Positions 12,070 to 22,417 of a stretch of 64,000 nt of DNA are shown here, in pieces (the stretch's first letter is position 1; each line of letters begins with the position of its first letter). Both the position numbers and the translations under genes were made by a program. The notes beneath the pieces are model-generated. The model saw only the letters and a program-made list of their open reading frames with translations, did not search any database and was not told where the DNA came from. The DNA is taken from the NCBI GenBank assembly GCA_008360955.1, contig LUCM01005972.1, positions 30,800 to 94,799 on the forward strand, in the 5' to 3' direction. Source of the DNA: Fasciolopsis buskii. Its lineage: Eukaryota; Platyhelminthes; Trematoda; Plagiorchiida; Fasciolidae.

Positions 12070-13350
12070 TCTGCGTAATCTAGGTCACAGCTTCCCTTCA
12101 TTCTCCAGTTCGACTCCTACATTCTGAAGACCTCCCAAAGCACCTTCCATCACCTCATCCATGACGAAGTTGAACAGGAATGAAGAGATAGGACACCCTC
12201 GTCGAACGCCGCTAGTTGTTTCGAATGAACTTGATAATTCACCTTATACCCTCACGATACCATCGGTATGCGGCTACCATGCTCGCGACACGTTCACGAA
12301 CTCTGCTAGCATACCACCCCGGCAGAGAGTGCTGAACAGCGCTGTCAGATCCACTGAGTCGAACGCGCTCCTCAAGTTGAGAAAGACCACGATCGTAGGA
12401 CGGCGGTGTGTGTGGTGCGTTTCAAGTAACTGTAGAAGAGTGAATATCAGGTCGATGCGAACTCAACCTGAACAAAATCCGGCCTGTTGTTCACAGATGT
12501 CACTCTCGCGAACCAGTGTCAAACGATGGATCATTATCGAAGCTAACATCTAAGTAACTATCGAGGTTAAACTGTTGCCGCACTGATTCCTACAGTCTCT
12601 TTGTGTGCTCTTCTTAAAAATGGATAGAATTAGTGACTCGAGCCGCGACAGCGTAATACTCTCCTCGTTCGAAATATCACGGAGCAGGGAGTCAACAAAG
12701 CTCATTAGAACTTCTTCACCAAATTTGAAAAAGATGGGGGAAGTTTGTCGGGACCAGCTGCTTCCCCCCCTCAGAAGTCGAATATTTGACTCCACTTCAA
12801 ATTGCGTTGTAAGATCGATAGACACCTCCCACGGATCCACACCTACAGACATCGACCCGAATACGTTACCGTAGGGCCAGCTAAACTGATCTTTGAAGCG
12901 CTCAGCCTAACGGTCCAGACTTTGCTGTCTACCACAAATGAACTCTCCATTCCTACCGCACACGACTTCACTAACCGAACCCCTGTTGTCCAGCCTGCAT
13001 GAGTGTGCACATTGGAAGAACCGAGATTCAGAGACTGGCAAGGCTTGAGAAACTCCAAGAACATTAACAAAAAACAACCTAACACGAAAGATAGCTCTGT
13101 GCAACTTCCCAGTTGCAGCTTCGAGGCTTCTACTTATCCTAGGCAAGGCACACGGTCGACCTAATTCTGCACGACAAAGAATCAATCACTAAGCTAGCAG
13201 ACTGAAAACCACTTGCTACACTATTTCACAATGAACCATTGCGAGTATCGGGAACGTTATCAGTAGGGATATTATGGGTAGGCAGAGGGGCAAAGAGACT
13301 GAGTTGGAGACAGAAGAAACAGGTTGAGTAAAACAGAGGAAACTAAAGGG
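12070..13350 (-). mobile_element. Decayed RTE-like copy E in the intron of the DLGAP/HURP-like gene
   Basis: On the minus strand, the leader part (about 13350-13000) shares SLNLGSSNVHTHAGW with copies A and C. The reverse transcriptase linker (12852-12550) contains FKFGEEVLMSFVDSLLRDIS. About 12550-12080 reads, with several stops, through a QQAGF-like box, a motif A with AFDSVD, motif B SGVRRGCPISSFLFNFVMD and VGVELENEGKL. Homology ends abruptly at about 12070, inside the motif C region (LDYAD), so the copy is 3'-truncated. It lies wholly between two exons of a host gene on the same strand and carries a 130-bp insertion at 13057-13186. Divergence from A-D is high, which marks it as an old insertion. 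Confidence 0.75.
13057..13186. repeat. 130-bp dispersed repeat, copy 1 (inside RTE copy E)
   Basis: The segment from AAGAACATTAAC to GACAAAGAATCAAT is repeated at 14431-14560 in the same orientation, with 4 mismatches in 130 bases and no gaps. It interrupts the leader of copy E between a GAGAAA and a GCTAGCAGA.TGAAAACC block that are contiguous in copy C. It is therefore an insertion into E. I see no clear terminal inverted repeats or target duplication, and no coding capacity. Confidence 0.85.
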
Positions 13351-13616
13351 TATGGCTGCCACTCGGACAATCGTGGGTACGCTACACCGCAGGATAAAGA
13401 AGCAGTTTCCTATGTTAACGACCAAGATGGTTGGAAATCCGACGTACATAAAGAAATGGCGGAAACGAAAAGGCGAAAGAAGATTTACTAGGAAATTTCT
13501 AACTTTTAAAGGAAAATGAATTCCCAGGTGAGTGAGATAAGGTAGCTGTAAATGTGGCATTTAAAGGCAGTTCATATTGCTTCGGGAAAAAGAAAACGGA
13601 GTTGAATAAAACAAAC

Positions 13617-13863
13617 CTTGCTCAGGGATTTCCTGTGATTCTTCAACCATGACACTATTCCAGTCGTCGCACAGTCTATTGAGACGAGTAGATTCCATCT
13701 CGGCCAGCAGTCGGAAATGAGACATCGAATCCGGGTGTTGATAGACTGTCTGGTTGCCATCGGGACTGTTTGTCATGGCCAATGATGTTTTATGACCAGG
13801 AGACAGAAGTGTTGAGGTGGTTGACGATGATGCCATTGCAACAGCGGCCGATTGCTTCCTATC
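13617..13863 (-). CDS. DLGAP/HURP-like gene, exon with start of the GKAP domain
   Basis: This minus-strand exon-like frame ends at a GTTTGT donor after 13617 in phase 1. A possible acceptor (CTCGATAG) sits just above 13863, and an in-frame ATG lies at 13836. The product is polar and serine/threonine rich, then gives HFRLLAEMESTRLNRLCDDW and a glutamate-rich end, matching the start of the GKAP domain (YFRxLLxxETxRLxxLCxxW). The GKAP domain continues in phase in the exon at 11443-11882: one G from this exon plus CT of the next completes an alanine codon. The roughly 1.7-kb intron between them contains RTE copy E. Further upstream exons are expected but were not identified; the ATG may be internal. 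Confidence 0.75.
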
Positions 13864-14430
13864 GAGTTACCGTTAAAAAGTATGATCAAAAGAGAGGACG
13901 TAAGTCTCTATCCCGATTTTCAAACGTGTAACATTCATATAGAACATCATAACTACTGAATCTCGATTAATCGTCTAATCTGAATGCGACGATAAGTGCA
14001 ACATGCTAAATCGGGTCACGTTACGCTAGTAAAAACTACTGTCCCTGATGCATATGCTGGAAAGCGTATGCCTTACAATCTCTAGGTTTTACTAGAAAGT
14101 TGAGCGGCATGAGACCGTGCGTCAGGGATAATGACAAGCAGGGTAAGCGAAAGGCCATATAACGCCAAAGTGAGCAACGGTAGTGCGATTCAAACCTTCG
14201 AACTTCTAAGTGATAAGTAAACAATCTGCTCCACAGGCAAATGTTCGATAGAGTCCAGTCACAGACACTACAAGAAACAGACAATATGATTGTGCAAATC
14301 AACATAGTTCATTATGACATGAAACGGCAACAACTTTGCTACCGCTCTCAAACCGACGTTACATTTCGATAGCTGTAGCATTATCTGGTCGTTTCGCAAT
14401 CGCAAATGATCACTAACTTGCGAAAACTAT

Positions 14431-14560
14431 AAGAACATTAACAAAAAACAACCTAACACGAAAGATAGCTCTGTGCAACTTCCCAGTAGCAGCTTTGAGG
14501 CTTCTACTTATCCTAGGCAAGGTACACGGTCGACCTAATTCTGCACGACAAAAAATCAAT
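14431..14560. repeat. 130-bp dispersed repeat, copy 2
   Basis: Second copy of the segment at 13057-13186, same orientation, 97% identical over exactly 130 positions. Here it lies in otherwise unrecognised sequence upstream of the DLGAP/HURP-like exon. Its flanks (GCGAAAACTAT and AACCAATAATTT) differ from those of copy 1, so the repeat boundaries are well defined. Confidence 0.85.
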
Positions 14561-15705
14561 AACCAATAATTTCCAAGTCACAACCGCGTTCTCCGAATAA
14601 ACAACAGTTAGCTCTTGTGTACTAGACTAAAACAAACCAATTACACTAGCTTTCGGTGGCTAATTCGGATCATCGTTACTAACCAACCTTCTCAAGCGGC
14701 TTTCCGGTAAGTTTGGCACAGAACATAACCAGTGCGATTTCGTCGCATTCGGGTTGACATTTGAGCAGGGTAATGGACAATGGGATTCGCATTCCACTGC
14801 CGTCAAAAAACACTGACAATATCAGATTCCTTGATCGCCTGGCTTAAATTTGGTTTGCGTGGATCAGTACATTTCATCAGTCCGTAAATATCACGAGACT
14901 CCATGTGGACGCAGTGTGACAGCTTGCGTGCCTCCATGACCCAACGAGCTATACAGGATGGCTTATCTCAAGCCGAAGATCCTATCATGCCCGGAAGGTC
15001 AATGGGTAGAGGTCTGACGAAGTAGTCTCCTGGTCCTTCAAATCGAAGGTGGATCTGAGTTAGCAGCTCAGTCGGAAAACGAGTGGAAGACTAATTGATC
15101 CAAGCATATGGGCTTCCACTCAATTATATCCCGCTGCTTCCTGTCAAAACCAAAGGCATTTGTTGAGAACCCTAATCGTTCTTCTGCTTAGCGGCTAAAC
15201 TCCCAAGCAGCACGCGCACATCAATCCCCATGAGTTAAACGCCTACAAATAATTTCATGCTGCATCGGTCATCGCGCAAGAGAATCAGGATCGCACTGCC
15301 CATTGAATCGAGCGGGTTGGGTAATGATAACTGTGCCACTGCTCAGAGTTCCCTCTCTTTTATTCAACCTGTCTCATCTGCCTCCAACCCAATCTCTGTA
15401 TCCTCTGCCTACTCATGGTGTTCCCACTAACCACACGCCCGATACTCGCAAGGGTTCATTGTCAAATAGTGTAGCAGGTGGTTTTCATTCTGTTAGCTCA
15501 CATTTTCTCAAGCCTCGTAAATCTCTGAATCTCGGTTCGTCTAATGTGCACACTCATGCAGGCTGGCCAACAGGCGTGTTTGGCTCTGACAGTGGACTGA
15601 CTCACTTTCGTTTGATGTCTGCTGTGTGAGTGAAACACGAATTCAGGATTCTAGTAGAGTAGATTAATTCAACTAACTGCGCCGAATGCCTCGTCAAGAT
15701 ATTTC

Positions 15706-16419
15706 GTGCACACTTCAGGAGACGAAGTAGCTCGAGCTGTGGGTCAACGCGGTGTAGGAATAGTGTTAAGTGAGAAGACTGAAGCAGCCCTTTTAGATTG
15801 GATCCCAGTCAACAGTCGCTTGTGCGCCGTGAGAGTGCAGGGATCAGTGGGCCTCCGGAAGGATAGTTGTATTAAGCGCAGTTTATTTGTCATCTCAAAT
15901 TGCGTCCCAACAGACTGCAGCACTGACATGGAGAAAGACAAGTATTACGATAACCTCGTCACCCTTGTTCGAAAGAGCAAAGGCTCCGCCATTGTAATGG
16001 TAGCAGATGATTTTAATGCACAAGTTGGAAAACTTAGTGTATTGGAATCCTGTTTATGTGAGCAATGCACCTTGCCTGCTCAGCGAACAGATAACGGGGA
16101 AAGACTTCTCCAATTCTGTGCAGATAATCATTTATTCCTATCTAGTACAAATTTCCGACACAGTTCGCGTCGTACAACGACATGACGCTCTAACTTGACG
16201 GCCAGTCTGAACCACACCGACCGTATTGCAGTAAGCTACCGTTGGTGCGGTTCTGTCCAGAACTGTAGATCGTACAGGATCATGTACGTCCATTCAGACC
16301 ATGCGTTAGTTATAATGCGATTTTTGCTGCAGCTGAATGGCCATCGACACAGGCCACAAATCCGATTGGCTGTCGAGCGTTTGTCTGATTCGGCTGTTCT
16401 CAACAGCTACGAACAGTAA
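15706..16419 (+). pseudogene. Copy A endonuclease remnant (APE-type)
   Basis: The frame 15706-16185 reads RGVGIVLSEK, LLDWIPVNSRLCAVRV, NCVPTDCSTD and then ADDFNAQVG. This is the C-terminal two thirds of an apurinic endonuclease-like domain as found in RTE LINEs, which nicks the target DNA. A glycine before the catalytic DFN is changed to aspartate here; copies C and D keep GDFN. After a stop the domain resumes at 16195-16419 with a damaged QIDH box (HTDR) and an intact SDHALVI box. The N-terminal catalytic part is missing or unreadable. Confidence 0.85.
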
Positions 16420-16488
16420 CTATCCGACAAACTAAGAACTCCAACGAGCAGCAATTTAGACAAGCAGTGGGATCAAATTAAGCAGGCT

Positions 16489-17213
16489 ATGCATTTGGCA
16501 GCAGATTTCGCCTGTGGTCCTAGATCTAGCGTTCATCAAAGACATTGGATCTCGCAAGCGTCGCTGGGTCTAATGGAGCAAAAACACCAGCTGCCTAACT
16601 GCAAGGAAATGAATAAAATGCGTCGGCAGTTGCAGCATCAGTTGACCATAAGCCTTAGGAATGACCGCGAAAACTGGTGGGTTAAGGTAACCGAAGAGAT
16701 GGCAGTGGCGTCCGCTTTAGATAACAGTCAAAGACTGTTTGAGCTTATACGCGACAGCAGTGGGCGGCGAACTTCGGTTAGTGAAATCGTGTGCGATAGG
16801 AATGGTAAACAGCAAAGCTGAACCGTTGGGCTGAGCACTTCAAGGATCAGTTTGGCTGGTCACACGTTAACGTATTTAGTCTGACGTCTGCAACTGCGGA
16901 TCATTTGCAGGTGTCACTTGATCCCCCAACGGAGGTGGAAATGCAGTCGAATATTCGGCTTCTGAATGGGTGAAAAGCAGCCAGTCCCGACAAACTTCCC
17001 TCAATTCCTTTCAAATTGGGTGGAGGAGCTCCGGTGAAATCACTTACCTCTTTGCTTTATGGTATTTGGAACGAGGAGCGTATTCCCTTATCGTGGAGTG
17101 AACCACTGATTGTACCCATCCTCAAGAAGGGCACACGGAGTGACTGCAGCAATCATCGTGTGATTGGTTCAATTCCGATAGTCACTAAGTTGTTAGCTTC
17201 GATGTCTATATAA
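16489..17213 (+). pseudogene. Copy A linker and truncated reverse transcriptase N-terminus
   Basis: The frame 16489-16821 encodes the polar linker between endonuclease and reverse transcriptase (RNDRENWWVKVTEEM, SQRLFELIRDSSGR). After frame breaks, 17016-17213 reads VKSLTSLLYGIWNEERIPLS and VPILKKGTRSDCSNHR, the fingers region. It then stops at the internal deletion after KLLASMSI. Catalytic motifs A, B and C are all absent. The corresponding part of copy B (24408-25132) is almost the same. Confidence 0.85.
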
Positions 17214-18239
17214 TGTAGCGACGATTGGATGGAGTGACCGGGTGAGTAATATGGACGTCAGAAATCTAATTCTGAGAATACCTTCTTTCAGCGTATGAAA
17301 CTCATTAGACCACGCTGGTTGGGTCACGTGTTGCGTATGGCGAACACTCGTCTACTATATCATATCCCATTTTGTGTTCCTCCCACGGTGTGAAAGAAGT
17401 CATGTGGAGGCCAACAGATGACGTGACAACGTGGAATGAGATGATGCACAGTGGACTTAGGTAAATTAGGTGTCTCATGTCTTCGTGGTTGGGGTTCGAT
17501 AGAATAGTCAACTAGCTGGCTGGAGACACTGAAGGTTACGGAAGTGAACCGTGAACCGTGAACATTGGATATCGCGTTGTCATTTTCTATCGAATCAGAA
17601 TGATTGAAAACGTGCGTTTGTACATTTAGACTGTTCCGTGTGTTGGTTACTGCAGCAGCATCTTATCTTTTCCCGCCTTTGTATGTTCACTTCCTGTTCT
17701 CCTTGGACATCCACTTTTTTATAGAAACTTGTAATTCTGGGAAAAAGGCAGCGGCCAGTGTAGCTTGCCTCGTTTAACGCTGAAAGATGATGAAGACAGC
17801 ATTTATAGAGTTTTCGCCTCAAGAGAATAAGAAATTTCGAAACCATTCATAGCGCGCTGACAGACCACATGTAACCGGTTGCACACATGTTTCGATATGG
17901 ATGGGCCAAAGCAATATGCTTTTGCTGGATGAGTCCGAAACTGGATAATGAATCGGCGGAATTCAAGTGGATCAAGCATCTGTCATCAAAACCGGGACAT
18001 GTTAGAATGCTAGATCTGTCGATCATTACGGTAGTAAACGATAACTCACTGTCGCTCGGCTTGTTATCTCATCCGACCTACTGAGATCTACGCTGTTCTA
18101 TGCCACATCAATTTCCAGGGTTATTTTTCCCGATTCCGCTTACTCATGTGATGGACCCTAGTGGCTGCGGAACATGTTTTTTTCCACTGCGCCCATGCTT
18201 CATATCATGAAAAACAGATTCCCCACAGGTAGAGTCGTG

Positions 18240-19983
18240 GGCAGCTGCATGGAAAGCTCCTTGGCAGTTTTTTTACTGGACAAAGTGAAGCGTAGTATTA
18301 GGGACAAACTCCGTGGTAAAGGATAACGTAATGAGGGAAAGGGAATGACATGCACACAAGAGCCAGTTTATTGGTCAGGCTTTTGACAAGCACGTAGGAA
18401 AACAGAAAGTGCGTGAATAGAAATACGATACCTAGTAAAAAAAACTCGATAAGTGACTAGCTGCCTGTGTACGAGAGGGACGGGAAAATATTGCGTGAAG
18501 ATGAAACAAGCTCAGAGGAACAAAAACCAAAACAGCTTTGCTAGCAAAGGGATAACGAAGCAATCGCTTAACGATGAGCTAGTGACTGCTAAGTAGGTGT
18601 TAAGGGTTATTGATTACCCGGATGACCTTTCGTCGAGTTCCATGATGAGAAACAGAAGCAGAAGAAGCACCACTTCACTCGTGAGAGCACTATCCAGGGG
18701 TGGGGCGGATTTGAGCTTCGCATAATGGATGGGCAGGAGTAAATAAATGTCTAGTGCAAAACCGAAAGACAACTTTGCGCGCAGCACGAGAAACAAGCTG
18801 AAACAGGAACACGGACCAACACAATGGGTAAACCGAGAAGCGAAACAGTTTGTTAAACTTAAATCAGATGAATCAAGGCACAGATAAGGGGGAGAATTAA
18901 TGATGTATCTAAAAAATTGAAAGAAGAGGTTTGCGATGCGTTAAATGCAAACTGCTGGTGGGAACTCAGGTATCTGTCTTCAAGGTCGAAGTTCAAGGGT
19001 GCAATGGCGGCACATCGGTGGTCATCGATGTCTACAAGGCGAGAAGTGTGGCAAAAAAGAATGACGTATAGCGGTGTCACCAGAGGAAGAATGAATTGGG
19101 TTGAAGGTAATCGATAGATCATTACTGGGTAAAACGAAGAGGACGGGAGCAAACACCAAACCTTTGGCAACCAGTGTTTTAGGAAATGGTTATGACAAGA
19201 CTCCATCAATTCGGATGGAGATGATTCGCCTACTGAGGAAACTTTATATCCTCGATGCGGAGAGAATCCGGATGTGGATAGTTTTACCAGAAGATCTTCC
19301 TGCCAAACTCGATCGAAAGCCTTGGAGATATCCTACGAGATAGCGTATCTTCGTGGCTACCGAATGAAGCCGACCAGAAATTTGAGACGAGGAAGAGTAG
19401 ATCGCCGGTCGAACGGCGTTGCTGCAATCCATTTTAGCGGTCCTTCAGCAGTCCGCGTTCGAGAAACGAGCATAGTCAGTTGGAGAAGATCGCTCCAAAT
19501 ACTGTCGAAAAAGCAGATGTGAAGGAAATTGGATGGTAGTGGTTAGGATCGGAAGGATCACCACGCTCAGGAATACGGAAGATAAGGGAATGTTTCCAAG
19601 AGGTCAGGAGTGTAGAAAATGTAAGAGAACAGAAGGGGTTATGTAAGAGAGGAGCCAAATCAGCGGCACATTTTAATGAGGTTGGATGGAATAGCTTCTA
19701 GACAAAGTGGCTTTTGTAAGCAGACATGAAGCAAAAAAGAGAAACAGTGGGAAAGAAGTCGAATGTGTCAAATCATTGCGTAAAGTGAAATTGGAAGCAA
19801 AAGGCTCAGCCTCCTCTTGTCGTTCATAAATAGGATCACTAGAAGCATCACACATGGGGGGAAACTGGAAGAGTAGAAATCGCGGGAGACTTTGGCGAGA
19901 GACCAAAAAGTTCGGCTACTAATTGCGGATGAGAGTAGGCGTTTGGCTTTGCAGCGGACAAAACTGGCTTTTCGCATTGCCAA
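18240..19983 (-). mobile_element. Jockey-like LINE remnant
   Basis: Minus-strand frames, with many shifts, give a non-LTR reverse transcriptase from end to end. AKRLLSSAISSRTFWSLAK lies at 19983-19900. The fingers segment IPERGDPSDPNHYHPISFTS lies at about 19575-19520. Motif A DISKAFDRVWQEDLL lies at about 19335-19290, preceded by an in-frame TAG. A degraded motif B (VFAPVLFVL) and a degraded motif C region follow at about 19160-19060. The C-terminal FTPAHP..EAQIRPT and KVIRVINNP segments lie at about 18740-18590. The order and wording match BS/Jockey-type elements and differ clearly from the RTE copies nearby. No endonuclease part was found upstream. The catalytic aspartates of motif C are not recognisable, so it is long dead. 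The 3' limit is approximate. Confidence 0.75.
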
Positions 19984-20903
19984 CCAACACTTGAATGCTT
20001 AAAGCGGTGATGAGGGCCGGAATGGGCGGGCGGCGAAATGTTGAGCTGTTCAAACGAAGGACATTGTTGCCAGGATGACTGAACTACTAGTGAGATTCAG
20101 GTCTGTCTGGCTCGGGAATGCGGGGAATAAAAAGAATTATAAGTTAACGAACAATGTCCGTGAAATTGGAAGGATGTAGAAACGTCTGAAGTAAAGCTCC
20201 TATCATTCCGAGGACAGGAAGCTAAGAAGTGGTGGAAACCGCCCCAGTCGGCTGAACTGTAGAGCTAAAATCTGTCTTGAGGAGGGTAGGAGGCTGAAGT
20301 AGATGAAGTTATTAGGTGCAATAACACAATGGTTCGACGAGTCAAAAGAGGAAGAATGGACATATGGGAGGGGAGAAAAAGGACGGAACTGAGGATAGCA
20401 TCAAGAGTATGAGCACGGTCCATAGGTCGGTCGCGTCCGTTAACGCTGAGTTGGATAAAAAGATTTAGGACTAAGGAGAATTTTCATTATGCGACACAGG
20501 CAATGGTATTCATAAGATGAACGTAAGTTACAAAAATCAGCAATTTTGTTATAGATCCGGATGGACAGACTGGTCTTACTGTTCGAATAAGACGCAGTAA
20601 AATCAACGCCTACGATCACACGGATGGACTAAGCCATTTCAACACATGACAAGTCTACTTGCCAAGGTTATTGAAGTATGGGTTGGTGAACGACCTCGTC
20701 AGCTGTAATATGACATGAACATGACTAACTACATAGCAATGAACAGAAAAAACTTAACTTACTGTCTGTTTAAGTGTATCCAAAGAAACAGTGAAATCAC
20801 CCATTGCAAGGACAAGTTTGAAGAAGACTGAAACTAACCAGTGAATATGGGAGAAGTCAAAACTAACTTACTTTCCAGGTTCAAGAGGTATTCTGGCACT
20901 AAC
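19984..20903. other. No recognisable gene
   Basis: Purine-rich on the plus strand. This may include upstream sequence of the Jockey-like LINE, but no endonuclease motif could be read. Confidence 0.4.
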
Positions 20904-21133
20904 CTGCTCGAAGACAGTTGTTCGATGTTATCGAAGTTAGACAGGTGTTAAGAAAACGGTCATCATCAGTCGGAGTTGAAAAAGAAGGACTTAGCGCGAC
21001 TGCTATTTTGGTGTCATTAGGTGATTGCAGTACAGACGAAAGGCGCTCATCACAGGATTTTAATTTAGGTAATTCAAACAACTCTTCAATATTGTTTTTC
21101 GCCAAACGGAGTTAAACGATGGCTTCAAGTACC
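20904..21133 (-). CDS. Unrecognised gene, possible exon 3 with in-frame stop
   Basis: A minus-strand segment lies between an acceptor (CCTTTTCAG, exon starts 21133) and a donor (GTTAGT, exon ends 20904). The acceptor phase matches the donor of the exon at 21812-22177 (phase 2). In that frame a TAA appears after seven codons (21112-21114), and the frame then runs open for about 68 codons to the donor (NIEELFELPKLKSCDERLSS, then serine/threonine-rich). Either the protein ends at the TAA and the rest is 3' UTR, or this is a nonsense mutation, or the true upstream exon is another one. No domain recognised. Confidence 0.35.
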
Positions 21134-21811
21134 CTGAAAAGGCGGCTTCACAAAACCAAACAGCACATTCTCAACGTGATAAATTAACGATGAATGATGA
21201 TTTGATGAGCAAGGATGAGTTTCTGGCCCAATCACTGTGATTTTAATCTCAAGATTGTCTAAGAATCTTGCTAGGTACAGAATAATGTTGCGAATATAAG
21301 CTCGGAACGTGCCCAGTATTGCTCAGTGTTCATGAACAAAACAATGAAGGGTTTCTGACACGACTTAATGTGTTAGGGATACGACGGAGTGAGTGACTCG
21401 GTGTTCGGGTATATCGCTACAAGACGAATGGAACTTGAGAGACCTAGGAACTACGTTGAAATTGTTCGAAAACAGACCTGGAGAAGTGTCGGGAGAAGCG
21501 TCCGATAAGATGTGCTAGAACAGAGTTGGTGTTGAGATGCGACAGATGAAAACGTGAACGCGTAAGTAGCTGTAATCGGTAGCAACCCGTCTTACCGATC
21601 TGGACTATAGTTGATTCATTGTACCTTAAATTTTTGGTTTAGGCTTGCCTGTCTCTCAGATAACGTTGTGAATCTCTGAGGATGTAGTGCGGCTCTCCCA
21701 CCATATTCACACGGGAAGTAGGCAAAGGAAGCATAACTAGTGAGAACACACCCATCAGAAGGGCGTCTTCACGACCATATAACCAAGCAACTTACTGCTC
21801 CAGTCACTTAC

Positions 21812-22177
21812 GAAAACGGTGTCGCTGCGTTCACATTCTCCAACGGGATGTCATCCAGTACCTTAGGAGATCTGGACTCGACAGTGATGTTAGATTGGCC
21901 AACTCCAAGCAGTTCATTTCTTGGAGACAAGAGCATATTCGATCGACTGAGAATAAGACGCGAAAGTCGGCGACAGGTTCTATGAAGTAAATCCTTTGGA
22001 TTTGGAAGCCGTAAGGGACTCGAATCGCCCTCGCGTGGATTTTTCATACCTTCTGCAAAAGAATAGCGGCGACGAGGGCGCGCATCTACCATGGGACTTG
22101 AACAAATAGCCTCTATGCGGTCTTTCACTGAGCGGATACGACGCAAATCCATGGATTTTCTAGCCACAAACTTTGAA
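21812..22177 (-). CDS. Unrecognised gene, exon 2
   Basis: A 366-nt open exon on the minus strand with a good acceptor (TTCTTCATCTCCAG) and a consensus donor (GTAAGT). It is preceded by a 49-nt intron (22178-22226) and is in phase with exon 1. The encoded 122 residues are basic and serine/proline rich: ARKSMDLRRIRSVKDRIEAI near the start, PRRRYSFAEGM, RTCRRLSRLIL, and DDIPLENVNAATPF at the end. There are many SP/TP-type sites and no transmembrane or enzymatic motif. The style fits a disordered nuclear or cytoskeletal regulator, but I cannot name a family. It is on the same strand as the DLGAP/HURP-like exons about 8 kb downstream, so it could be a 5' part of that locus; this is speculative. 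Confidence 0.6.
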
Positions 22178-22226
22178 CTGGAGATGAAGAAATCGGTTGT
22201 TGAACGAGCAAATTGATTAAACTTAC

Positions 22227-22417
22227 GGCTTAGTATTCTCATCTGGATTATCTTCTCCTTCAAACCAAGGATTGCCAGGAACACATTCACAAAATAAAGA
22301 AGATTTAATCGTGATATCGTCGTCAATCTCAACCTCATCTGCGAATATTTCGTCTCGCTTTAGATGCCGACCTCCAGGTGTTTTCGGAAGGAGATCAAAC
22401 GGAACGCGTCTAGCCAT
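22227..22417 (-). CDS. Unrecognised gene, exon 1 with start codon
   Basis: The frame begins with ATG at 22417 and reads MARRVPFDLLPKTPGGRHLK. It then has an acidic segment (DEVEIDDD) and ends FEGEDNPDENTK, where a consensus GTAAGT donor follows in phase 2. Upstream of the ATG the sequence TTTTTAGCGCTCAG|GTATG looks like a splice acceptor, so the ATG may follow a 5' UTR intron or a trans-splicing site (spliced-leader addition is known in flatworms). The start is chosen because it is the first ATG in a frame that splices cleanly into exon 2. Function unknown. Confidence 0.6.

Larger units (their letters stand above)
14913..17797 (+). mobile_element. RTE-like LINE, copy A, internally deleted
   Basis: Copy A shares its 5' start (GTGTGACAGCTTGCGTGCC) with copies C and D and ends in the family 3' UTR followed by a short GATGATGAAGA tail. 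In order it holds a non-coding leader (14913-15660), part of an APE-type endonuclease, the linker, and the first segment of the reverse transcriptase. At about 17200-17206 the sequence jumps from TTAGCTTCGAT to the C-terminal region (GATTGGATGGAGTGACCGG). This removes roughly 0.9 kb that in copy D encodes motifs A, B and C. The same junction occurs in copy B. The element cannot encode a working reverse transcriptase. Confidence 0.9.

Noticed and set aside
12161..12553. 130-codon open frame on the plus strand
   Set aside because: It is the antisense shadow of the RTE copy E reverse transcriptase on the minus strand, which has the recognisable motifs.
15036..15050. CCTTCAAATCGAAGG in the RTE leader, resembling a tRNA T-arm or pol III B box
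   Set aside because: No A box or cloverleaf could be built around it and the leader continues into a LINE, so a tRNA or SINE head is not supported.
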